A DNA stretch of 64,000 nt from Niallia sp052318935. Its GTDB lineage: Bacteria > Bacillota > Bacilli > Bacillales > Cytobacillaceae. This document shows positions 17,887 to 25,066 of the stretch, in pieces. Location: the NCBI GenBank assembly GCA_052318935.1, contig JBQRKO010000001.1. One strand, 5' to 3'. How positions within the stretch are numbered: the stretch's first letter is position 1; every line of letters begins with the position of its first letter. A program made the translations under genes and the position numbers. Under the pieces are notes generated by a model that saw only the letters and a list, made by a program, of their open reading frames with translations, made no database searches and was not told where the DNA came from.

Positions 17887-18526
17887 TATAGCCACCCCTC
17901 TCACCATTCAACTTTTCTATCATGAATGGAAGATATTTTTGATAATCTTCTTTTGTATCTATATCAGCAAAATTCAACTCATCTGAAAATTCAATTTTTT
18001 TACCTTGCAATAACCCTTTGGCGATTATTTTTTTCGCCCCAAAATCTCCTTTTATTTGTAATAATTCTCGAAATGTTTTTGCCGCAAAAATAATCGGAGG
18101 TTTTATCAGACCTTTATGACTGCTTGCAACATAATCATCATTTGCAGACATAGCTTGCATTTGTAGTGTATGAAGCATGGTTTCTTTAATAAACGGCTGA
18201 TCCGCCAAGCAGACGATCACCTGTTCAGCATTCATTTCCATCGCTTTTGTTATCCCACATTTAAGGGAATATCCCAGCCCTTTTTTTGCTTCGCAACAAA
18301 CTATTATTTCCCCTCTACCTCGTTTTAGTTCATTTATCAAATCTTTATTTAACCAATTTAAAGAATCGTTTTCGTTCACAATAACTAAAACATACTCTAT
18401 TAATGACGACAATATTGTTCGTAACGCAATACTTCCAAGTGAAACATGATGAATAGGCAAGGACAGTTTTTTTTCTCCCATTCGACTGCTTTTTCCTGCT
18501 GCTAAGTAAATCGCAATCACAAACAT
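17834..18526 (-). CDS. pucB: Molybdenum cofactor nucleotidyltransferase (MocA type)
   Basis: This 230-residue MobA/MocA-like enzyme joins a nucleotide, probably CMP, to molybdopterin for xanthine dehydrogenase. The nucleotide-binding loop LAAGKSSRMGEKKL is at residues 8-21, and LADQPFI near 117 gives the metal-binding aspartate. The C-terminal end runs into the start of pucC. The position between pucA and pucC is the same as in the Bacillus subtilis puc operon. It is somewhat longer at the C-terminus than I would expect, possibly because of the overlap. Confidence 0.9.
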   Translation of the reverse strand: MFVIAIYLAAGKSSRMGEKKLSLPIHHVSLGSIALRTILSSLIEYVLVIVNENDSLNWLNKDLINELKRGRGEIIVCCEAKKGLGYSLKCGITKAMEMNAEQVIVCLADQPFIKETMLHTLQMQAMSANDDYVASSHKGLIKPPIIFAAKTFRELLQIKGDFGAKKIIAKGLLQGKKIEFSDELNFADIDTKEDYQKYLPFMIEKLNGERGGYNGNRLLPNDCRYTDNAR

Positions 18527-18550
18527 TTCACCTTCTTTTTAGAGGATATT

Positions 18551-18600
18551 AAGAAAAGCGCAGGCCCCTTGCTAACCCCCGAAGATCTCAGGTTAACTAA
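18551..18600 (+). repeat. Dispersed repeat family A, fragment inside the puc cluster
   Basis: AAGAAAAGCGCAGGCCCCTT followed by GCTAACCCCCGAAGA is a short, diverged start of the family A element. It sits between pucA and pucB and points against their direction of transcription. Confidence 0.65.
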
Positions 18601-18621
18601 TTCCTTTTTGAATACACATTT

Positions 18622-19620
18622 TCATGCCGTTTTTTTATTTTTTTCTGCTATTAATTGTGCTACTATGCTGATAGCAATTTCATCTGGTCCTTCCGCGTTA
18701 ATAGGTAAACCGATAGGAAAATGAAGCCAATCTGGTATCGTATTCGATAATAAAAGTCGCTGTGAACGTTTTTTTGAACCTAATAACCCTAAAAATCGCA
18801 GTTTTTTTGTTAATAAATAGTTCACTAATTCTTTATCCTTCGAAAAATTATGTGTCATAATAAGAACGTAATCTTCCTTTGATGGTTGAATTTTTTCCAT
18901 TGCAACGATCGGATTGCCGATCATCACTTCATCAACACTCGGAAATTGCTGTTTATTGCATAAACCCGAACGCCAATCCGCTAATAAAATATGAAATCCA
19001 GCACCTTTTGCATACATGGTCAGTGGTTTTACATCGGGCCCTGCTCCATAAATGATTAAACGCGGCGGTGGAATAAATGCTTGTTTGTAAATATAACAAT
19101 CTAATTGTTTATTATGTATCATTTTATTATTTTCATAGGGTGAGAAATCAATCCTATCCTTTAACTTCGTGCCAAATATTTCTCCAGTTTCAGTAATAAA
19201 AAGAGAATTAAGCAACTGAAAGTTTTGATCCAATACTTTTATATGGGAAACAGCTATTCTACCATCTAACAAATCCTTTAATTTGTGATAGTCATTTTTT
19301 ACTGTAGCAGAAATACGTTCTAATAAAATATGAATACTACCATCACAGCCTACTCCCTGTCCCCATGATAAATCATCATCCGAACGAAGGTCATAGACTA
19401 AATGACATGAATTAACCGTGTTTGATTCCACCCTGGCCAGAATATCTTGCTCTACACAACCACCACTTAACAACCCCGTTTCTTCCCCATCTTCCGTAAA
19501 AAACATCATCGTTCCTTCTTTTCGATAAGCCGATCCCTCTACATGAATAATGGTTGCTACATAACTGCTACAATTACTATTTACGATAGATTGAATAACG
19601 GAGTAACTATCTGAAAACAT
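18622..19620 (-). CDS. pucA: XdhC-family molybdenum cofactor sulfuration/insertion protein
   Basis: This 332-residue protein belongs to the XdhC/CoxI family that delivers sulfurated molybdenum cofactor to xanthine dehydrogenase. The N-terminal XdhC domain has GSAYRKEGTMM and LSGGCVEQDI, with the conserved cysteine. The C-terminal Rossmann domain begins LIIYGAGPDVKPL and ends LGLLGSKKR...GLPINAEGPDEIAISIVAQ. ATG 19620 is preferred to a frame start 24 bases upstream because GGGAGGTGCGG lies just before it. It is the first gene of the purine cluster. Confidence 0.92.
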   Translation of the reverse strand: MFSDSYSVIQSIVNSNCSSYVATIIHVEGSAYRKEGTMMFFTEDGEETGLLSGGCVEQDILARVESNTVNSCHLVYDLRSDDDLSWGQGVGCDGSIHILLERISATVKNDYHKLKDLLDGRIAVSHIKVLDQNFQLLNSLFITETGEIFGTKLKDRIDFSPYENNKMIHNKQLDCYIYKQAFIPPPRLIIYGAGPDVKPLTMYAKGAGFHILLADWRSGLCNKQQFPSVDEVMIGNPIVAMEKIQPSKEDYVLIMTHNFSKDKELVNYLLTKKLRFLGLLGSKKRSQRLLLSNTIPDWLHFPIGLPINAEGPDEIAISIVAQLIAEKNKKTA

Positions 19621-20011
19621 TTCCGCACCTCCCATTATTTTCATCTTATCAACTAAACAAGTTTATTAGATTTTATGATGATTCATTCAATTAAATTGTA
19701 AAAATTCGAATTTTTTCCGAACTATCCGATGTTACAAAAGCTAACACAGGTTTTTATACAAATAATATATCGGATAGAAAAAAAAGTCACTGGGTTTATT
19801 ATCTAATAAAAATAACATAAATTAGCTATTTTAAACAATTATTTTCACTTACATCATGCAGCATGATATAAAATATAACAACAAGTTATTTAAAGCAAGC
19901 TGTAACTTTGAGAACCCTTGCTCTTTACTTAAAGGGCTTTACCAAAAAAAAATGACACTAGCTTCCTTGAAGGTTTTTTCACCACAAAGAAAATAGTGTC
20001 ACTATATTGTT
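19621..20011. promoter_or_regulatory. Control region of the purine cluster with a 9-bp inverted repeat
   Basis: These 391 bases precede pucA and must hold its promoter. CTATCCGAT at 19722-19730 returns as ATCGGATAG at 19769-19777, with 38 bases between. I do not recognise the PucR box of Bacillus subtilis or a purine riboswitch. The far end is the terminator of the upstream gene. Confidence 0.45.
19951..20003 (-). terminator. Terminator of the GNAT-aminotransferase gene
   Basis: TGACACTA and TAGTGTCA pair, with an inner CCTTGAAGG hairpin. On the minus strand the structure ends in eight or nine T residues. It follows the stop at 20012 closely. Confidence 0.8.
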
Positions 20012-21631
20012 CTACCATAGTACCTCTTTTTTGTTTTTTTCATGTTGTTTCATATAACGATAAATACAGAAAAGCACCCGCATCATTTGTTTTGTCTCAT
20101 CGATTGTATTATTTCCAATGGTAGCTATTTGAATCCAATTGCGTTTTATTAAATACTTGCTTTCATATTGAAGAACATATCCTTGCAGCTTCATCATATC
20201 TCCAAGTAATTCTGTTGATAGGTCAGAATCTATTTGAACAGTAATAATCGTGAATGCTGCTTTTTTACTTTCAGTGATTACATGAAAGCCTTCTTCTATT
20301 AAAGATTCATAAACATATTGATACATTTTTTCCACTTGGAAAAACTTTTGTTCCGCTTTAATTTGAAGACTTTCTTCTAATGCCGAAACTAAGTGTGATG
20401 AATGAGAATATGGTACACTCTCTTTCTCCATATATTCTCCTAAATCAAGATAAGGAGGAAGTGAATGGCTGCTTTTAAGTTTATGATGATGAAAAACAAA
20501 GGATAAACCTGTTATGCTGCCAATCCCTTTTCCACTAACACCTGTAGCAAAATAAACATTTGTTAAATCAACAGGAATTGCTCCTATTGAACTAATGCCA
20601 TCTACAATCAGTTTCATATGATTCTGCCTGCAATAAGTAGAAAGGTCGTCTATTGAGTTTAACATGCCCGTCGACGTTTCACAGTTTACGAACCAAATCC
20701 ATTTAATATCCTCCGTAAGGGCCTCCTGTACTTCTTTTGCTGTAAACGATTGTCCCCATTCTTTTTTTATTGTATTAAAATGTAATTGAAATCTTTCTGC
20801 ACGTGAAATTAATCTTTCTCCAAATTCACCATTGCTTAAAATAAGTCCTTTTTCGTTTAATAATTGAAGCTGTGAGGCAACACAATCATTTGCTAATGTG
20901 CCTGAACCTAATAATACTTGAACATGTTTGGCTGACGTTAGCTGACAAAGCTTTTGTTGAACATTTTTCATTTTGTTATAAAAAAGGTGGTCACGGTGGG
21001 AAATAACGTTATCAGTAAACGCCTGCATCACTTTTGAATTCACCTTAACTGGTCCTGGAAGGAAAGAAACTTCCTTTGTAAATAACTTGCTTTTTTGTTT
21101 AAACCATTCCGTTGTTACATACATCGGCTGATAGGCAGCAGTTTTCGTTCCAACAATGTGTGCAAACGGTGTAAATCCCATATGTTTGTATAATTTTAAC
21201 TCATTTAATGTGCCGCTGATTACTGCAGCATCGTATTTGTTTTGCAGACAATATTTTAACAATAGTTGCATTAATCCAACAAATACTTTTGTTTTTCTAT
21301 ATTCTTTTTTTACAGATAATAATCTAACTTCACATAAATTTTCTGGTTTAATTGGTAAATAGGCAGATAGATCGCCAAGTTTTTTATCTAAAGAAAAAGG
21401 CCTTATATGATTAACACTTAACATGCCAATCACTTCATTATGTACTAATGCAATTAAATAAGTATTCTGCTTATGATAAGCATCTATTAACAATCTATCC
21501 TTATTTTCTTGATGCTGTGGAATTTCTTCCACAAATGTTTCATAATTTAATTGATGAATTTGTTCGATTTCATGCTGCAATGTTGCTATTTTAAATAAAT
21601 AGGTTGGATTTATCCCCAATAGTTCCACCAC
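20012..21631 (-). CDS. Fusion of a GNAT-type acyltransferase and a class V aminotransferase
   Basis: The 539-residue protein joins two domains. Residues ~10-175 look like a GNAT fold of the autoinducer-synthase or N-acyl amino acid synthase sort (EVRLLSVKKEYRKTKVF, then YKHMGFTPFAHIVG). Residues ~190-525 are a class V PLP aminotransferase related to alanine-glyoxylate enzymes: LPGPVKVNSKVMQAF, LLGSGTLANDCVA, the aspartate in IVDGISSIGAI, and a likely PLP lysine in SGKGIGSITG near residue 368. The frame opens with GTG 21631, but AGGTGG lies over the first codons, so TTG 21619 may be the true start. It follows a PlsY paralogue by 88 bases. The product is unknown; lipid or N-acyl amino acid chemistry is an inference. 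Confidence 0.75.
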   Translation of the reverse strand: MVELLGINPTYLFKIATLQHEIEQIHQLNYETFVEEIPQHQENKDRLLIDAYHKQNTYLIALVHNEVIGMLSVNHIRPFSLDKKLGDLSAYLPIKPENLCEVRLLSVKKEYRKTKVFVGLMQLLLKYCLQNKYDAAVISGTLNELKLYKHMGFTPFAHIVGTKTAAYQPMYVTTEWFKQKSKLFTKEVSFLPGPVKVNSKVMQAFTDNVISHRDHLFYNKMKNVQQKLCQLTSAKHVQVLLGSGTLANDCVASQLQLLNEKGLILSNGEFGERLISRAERFQLHFNTIKKEWGQSFTAKEVQEALTEDIKWIWFVNCETSTGMLNSIDDLSTYCRQNHMKLIVDGISSIGAIPVDLTNVYFATGVSGKGIGSITGLSFVFHHHKLKSSHSLPPYLDLGEYMEKESVPYSHSSHLVSALEESLQIKAEQKFFQVEKMYQYVYESLIEEGFHVITESKKAAFTIITVQIDSDLSTELLGDMMKLQGYVLQYESKYLIKRNWIQIATIGNNTIDETKQMMRVLFCIYRYMKQHEKNKKEVLW

Positions 21632-21719
21632 CTAATAAATAATATATTCCATTACTTTTTGCATGTTTTTTCGTTAAGAGTGTAGAAATAATCTTTTTTC
21701 TATTTCTAAAAAATGATCG

Positions 21720-22298
21720 TTATACTGGCTTATTAATCGGAATAAATCCTTTCCAAGAAATATGATGAGACAAAAAAATCATCAACCATGTCAAGAGCGC
21801 TATGACAGTACATAACACGGTACCGTCTCTAAGAAGCAAAGAAACACAAACTAAAAATAATGCAATAAAACCGGTAAAAGTAAAACTTTTATAAATTAGA
21901 TAAAAAACAAAAAAACTAATCATGATAATAATACTACTAAGAAAATCAAACGCGATTAGCCCTCCAATAAAAGTAGAAACCCCTTTGCCACCCTTAAATT
22001 GGAAAAACAATGGTTTTATATGACCTAAACAAACGAAAAACAAAGCAATTAATAGGATTTCATTCGAAAATTGAAAATACTTTCCTATTACAATCATCAC
22101 AGCTCCCTTTAAAGCATCTCCTAAAAAGGTGAGGAAAAATGCTTTTTTACCATATAATCTACCCGCATTTCTTGCACCAACATTTTTGCTGCCTTCAAGT
22201 CGTATATCTACTCCTTTCAACAATTTCCCTACCAAATACCCAAATAATATATTGCCAATAAAATAAGATACTACTAAATACAAAATAATCGTAATCAC
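21720..22298 (-). CDS. PlsY-type glycerol-3-phosphate acyltransferase paralogue
   Basis: This 192-residue membrane protein has five or so hydrophobic segments and the PlsY loop motifs. The first motif, normally GSGNPGATN, reads GSKNVGARN; the second, FKGGKGVST, is intact. PlsY transfers acyl groups from acyl phosphate to glycerol 3-phosphate. The altered first motif and the pairing with a GNAT-aminotransferase gene suggest a paralogue with a changed acceptor rather than the housekeeping enzyme. The start is a GTG at 22298 with AAGG very close by, so the exact start is uncertain. Confidence 0.8.
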   Translation of the reverse strand: MITIILYLVVSYFIGNILFGYLVGKLLKGVDIRLEGSKNVGARNAGRLYGKKAFFLTFLGDALKGAVMIVIGKYFQFSNEILLIALFFVCLGHIKPLFFQFKGGKGVSTFIGGLIAFDFLSSIIIMISFFVFYLIYKSFTFTGFIALFLVCVSLLLRDGTVLCTVIALLTWLMIFLSHHISWKGFIPINKPV

Positions 22299-22488
22299 AC
22301 CTTAATAAATATATTTTCCATTGTGTTAATAACATTATTATACACTAAAAGAATAAATTTACACAAATGATTATTTTCTTCACATCTTCTTAATCCTAAT
22401 AATGGTTAATAAATACATATATCCGATACTTTACGGCAAAAGAAGAATAATTTCACTTTTTTTGCTATTTATAATATAAATTTTTTTA

Positions 22489-22517
22489 TTGAATAATTAC
22501 GAATCTTTTTTTATGAT
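22489..22517 (+). promoter_or_regulatory. Sigma-A type promoter for the small peptide and XRE gene
   Basis: TTGAAT at 22489-22494 and TATGAT at 22512-22517 are separated by exactly 17 bases. The position fits a transcript covering the genes at 22591 and 22669. Confidence 0.65.
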
Positions 22518-22590
22518 ATAGTTGTAATGCAAATTCCTGCCAAATAACAGCATCGTAAAGAATATTAACATACAATAAAGGGGATTAGCA

Positions 22591-22656
22591 TTGTTTAGTG
22601 CATTTTACTTTATTTTATTATATATGTTTGCTAAACTTTACTTTTATGCAAGATGA
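22591..22656 (+). CDS. Small hydrophobic peptide, 21 residues, before the XRE gene
   Basis: A TTG at 22591 stands eight bases after AAAGGGG and opens a 21-codon frame ending at TGA 22654-22656. The peptide (MFSAFYFILLYMFAKLYFYA plus Arg) is a single hydrophobic segment rich in Phe and Tyr. The next gene starts 12 bases later. It could be a membrane peptide, a toxin-like partner of the regulator or a translation-coupling leader. I do not recognise it. Confidence 0.45.
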   Translation: MFSAFYFILLYMFAKLYFYAR

Positions 22657-22668
22657 AGAGGTGAATAA

Positions 22669-22905
22669 ATGAACAAAGAAATAATTAAATTCCTTCGAAA
22701 AAATTATGAAATGACGCAAAGAGATTTTGCAAAAATAGTTGATTGTAGTTTTGCTTTAATTGCACTAGTGGAAGTCGGCAAAAGAAAAGTAAGTAAAGAT
22801 TTAGAAAATAAAGTCAAAAGCGCCTTTAATTTAGATGATCAAGATATTCAATCTATTTCTTCTATTCTATCGGAATTCAGCAAGGGGATCCCTCCATTTA
22901 TGTAA
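22669..22905 (+). CDS. Small XRE-family transcriptional regulator
   Basis: This 78-residue protein is a single Cro/C1-type helix-turn-helix. Helices 2 and 3 lie in MTQRDFAKIVDCSFALIALV, followed by EVGKRKVSKDL. The C-terminal tail (about residues 55-78) has no known domain. GAGGTG lies seven bases ahead of the ATG. It follows a small hydrophobic peptide on the same predicted transcript and is closed by a terminator at 23017. Targets are unknown. Confidence 0.85.
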   Translation: MNKEIIKFLRKNYEMTQRDFAKIVDCSFALIALVEVGKRKVSKDLENKVKSAFNLDDQDIQSISSILSEFSKGIPPFM

Positions 22906-23016
22906 AAATACCTTTCCTATCTAAGCAAAATCTCATCTACTACTTTCTCTTCTCATTGATCATTCAAACTATATTTTGGAATACTTATACATACTTTACA
23001 AACCGATTCATTCTTT

Positions 23017-23049
23017 AAAAACTGTCCATTGTACATAGGACAGTTTTTT
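23017..23049 (+). terminator. Terminator of the XRE gene
   Basis: AAAACTGTCC and GGACAGTTTT form a 10-bp stem with a 10-base loop, followed by further T residues. It lies about 110 bases past the XRE stop. Confidence 0.8.
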
Positions 23050-23114
23050 CATATTCTATCAATCGAAACCTCTTCCAATCCATGACTCAAATAGAAGTAC
23101 CATTTTTTAATTTA

Positions 23115-23248
23115 GGCTGTTTTCGTATAGATTATTGCTTTTAAACGCGTAGCCTGCATACACCTTTGCGGGGACTTGTCTTTCTCACATTCCCACAGGA
23201 GTCTAAGTGTATGAGGCTGCTACGAAACGCTTTTCCATATGTACAGCC
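23115..23248 (+). repeat. Dispersed repeat family B, internally deleted copy
   Basis: Only 134 bases long, it keeps the end GGCTGTTTTCGTATAGATTA, the arm GTAGCCTGCATACAC, the piece CCCACAGGAGTCTAAGTGTA and the final ACAGCC. About 70 bases of the centre found at 28114 are missing. Confidence 0.8.
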
Positions 23249-23346
23249 TTAATTTAAATGTCATCCTAAAACAATAATAGGAGCAGAATCCCCTTTTCGC
23301 TTGTTTTTACATAGTATAAAAGACGAAAGAAAAAAGGAGGAGAGCT

Positions 23347-24078
23347 ATGCCAGACAAAAAGGAGCAATCACTTTTTCCAACTGTCTATAAACCTAAAACG
23401 AAATTAGAAGACAGTTCAAATCAAAAGACATTTCATCAAAATTATTTACATGATTATATGCAAAGCCAACATGATACTATGGATAAATTAACACACTTAA
23501 TTCTAGACTTGCAGCAATTTGTAAAGGACAATCAACATGTCCAACAAGGGAAGTTTGATGGAATGAATCAAAAACTACTAGCTCAAGAAAGCCTATCATC
23601 TAATTTATTAACATCCTTTGCTAATCATCAATTAATGTCTAAGTCTTTTCAAGAAAAACTTTTGGCAATAGAATGTTTAATCAAAGAAAATGCAAACGTA
23701 TTAGCAAACGAAACAATTATGAATCAAGCTATTCTCGATCAAGTTTCCTACCAAGAACAAGCTGTTATTTCATTAGGAGAACAGTTTCAAAACTATACCT
23801 TCATAGCTAATCAAATGCAAAAAAACATGGAGAAAGTGGATAAAAATTATGAAACAGTGACAGAAAAATTAGAGGTGCAGGAAATTTTCCACCAAACATT
23901 GATAGAAAAAATGGATGCAACCGAAGCAAATATGAGTAAAATCACAAGACAGATAGATGTGTTAAAACACCTCCTTTTTGAAAGAATTAGCTATTTATCA
24001 GACAAATTGGAAGCTAATTTCAAATCCATTTCTAAACCTGTTCAACGATTTCTTTTGCAAAAAGAAAAACAAGACTAA
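23347..24078 (+). CDS. Coiled-coil protein, 243 residues, unknown
   Basis: The protein has no signal peptide or membrane segment and is rich in Gln, Glu, Lys and Asn. Regular heptads run over most of residues 30-235 (for example MDKLTHLILDLQQFVKDNQ and MSKITRQIDVLKHLLFERIS), so a long coiled coil is likely. AAAAGGAGGAGAG precedes the ATG closely. I do not recognise the family. It converges on yocH and shares its terminator hairpin. Confidence 0.75.
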   Translation: MPDKKEQSLFPTVYKPKTKLEDSSNQKTFHQNYLHDYMQSQHDTMDKLTHLILDLQQFVKDNQHVQQGKFDGMNQKLLAQESLSSNLLTSFANHQLMSKSFQEKLLAIECLIKENANVLANETIMNQAILDQVSYQEQAVISLGEQFQNYTFIANQMQKNMEKVDKNYETVTEKLEVQEIFHQTLIEKMDATEANMSKITRQIDVLKHLLFERISYLSDKLEANFKSISKPVQRFLLQKEKQD

Positions 24079-24108
24079 AAAACACCCATTTTTGGGTGTT
24101 TTTTAGTC
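24073..24108. terminator. Shared bidirectional terminator overlapping both stop codons
   Basis: GACTAAAAAACACCC and its complement GGGTGTTTTTTAGTC make a perfect 15-bp stem with a 6-base loop. The stem contains the stop codons of both convergent genes (24076-24078 and 24103-24105). Confidence 0.9.
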
Positions 24109-24861
24109 TAATATTTTAACTTTTACTTTTTTTCTTCCCCAATCTAATGCATCTTTATTGGAAGAAACAAATACATCAATTTTATTTCCTTTAATTGCAC
24201 CGCCAGTGTCCCCTGCAATTGCTGTTCCATACCCTTCCACATACACTTTTGTGCCTAATGGTATGACAGATGGATCTACGGAAATGACTTTTTCATTTGG
24301 TCTTTCTTTTAAATTTATTCCTGTTTTCGTTATGCCTGAACAGCCTTCACAGCTAGCTGTATAAGCAGTTGCAGTTACCGTTAATTCTTTGCCACTAGAT
24401 TGTTCAGCATCAACTGTTGATTTCAAGTCTTTACTTTTATCATTTAGATTGTTGTTTTTCATTACTTTAACAGATTTTGAAGCTATATTTGCTTTCTTTT
24501 TATTACGCTTCCCTTTTTTAATAATTAAATCATTTCCTGGGAAGATACGTTCTGATTGTAATTGATTCCATTCAATTAATTGATCGACCGTAATATTATT
24601 TTTTTTCGCAATAGTCCATAAGCTATCGCCATTCACTACTTTATATGTTTTTTCCTTAGATACCACTAATGAATCTTTAGGTTTAATAATTTCCGTTTCT
24701 AGTTCGTTCCAGTTTTTTATGTCATTTACGGAAACACCATATTGTTGAGATATTTTCCAAAGTGTATCTCCATCATTTACGGTGATTTTCTCTGCATGTG
24801 CTTCAGTAGAAACAGTTGCTGTAATCGTTGCACAGGCGATAAATGATAAGATTTTTTTCAT
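24103..24861 (-). CDS. yocH: Cell-wall protein with two LysM repeats and a 3D domain (YocH-like)
   Basis: This 252-residue exported protein acts on or binds peptidoglycan. A signal peptide (residues 1-23, ending EAHA) is followed by two LysM repeats, ITVNDGDTLWKISQQYGVSV at about 26-68 and YKVVNGDSLWTIAKKNNITV at about 73-115. A lysine-rich linker leads to a C-terminal 3D domain (about 160-250), named for its three aspartates, seen here in VDPSVIPLG, AGDTGG and KIDVF. The layout is that of Bacillus subtilis YocH, a WalR-controlled muralytic protein. A WalR-type box lies about 105 bases upstream. Confidence 0.88.
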   Translation of the reverse strand: MKKILSFIACATITATVSTEAHAEKITVNDGDTLWKISQQYGVSVNDIKNWNELETEIIKPKDSLVVSKEKTYKVVNGDSLWTIAKKNNITVDQLIEWNQLQSERIFPGNDLIIKKGKRNKKKANIASKSVKVMKNNNLNDKSKDLKSTVDAEQSSGKELTVTATAYTASCEGCSGITKTGINLKERPNEKVISVDPSVIPLGTKVYVEGYGTAIAGDTGGAIKGNKIDVFVSSNKDALDWGRKKVKVKILD

Positions 24862-24881
24862 ATTATGATTATTCCTCCTTG

Positions 24882-24901
24882 GTTAGCTTTACAAAGCTAA
24901 C
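24882..24901 (-). other. Short hairpin in the yocH 5' untranslated region
   Basis: GTTAGCTTT and AAAGCTAAC pair perfectly over 9 bp with a 2-base spacer, just upstream of the yocH ribosome binding site. It may stabilise the message or affect translation. Confidence 0.5.
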
Positions 24902-24966
24902 GGGACTAATCATAACACGAAATACACGTACAAAAAGAACAAGGAGATATTAAATCTGTTACTAAT

Positions 24967-24983
24967 GTAACAATATTTTAACA
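24967..24983 (-). promoter_or_regulatory. WalR-type binding box upstream of yocH
   Basis: On the minus strand the sequence reads TGTTAA-AATAT-TGTTAC. This fits the known WalR consensus TGT(A/T)A(A/T/C)-N5-TGT(A/T)A(A/T/C) at every position. The target gene is the right kind for this regulon. Confidence 0.75.
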
Positions 24984-25066
24984 GTTCAAAGACTAATCAT
25001 CTGAAAAATACAAATATTATATTCTATTCTCCTATAAAAATATGATTTATACCTCTTTATACCTAT

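Noticed and set aside
19621..19950. Purine riboswitch before pucA
   Set aside because: No sequence resembling the conserved junction of the guanine/adenine aptamer was found in the control region.
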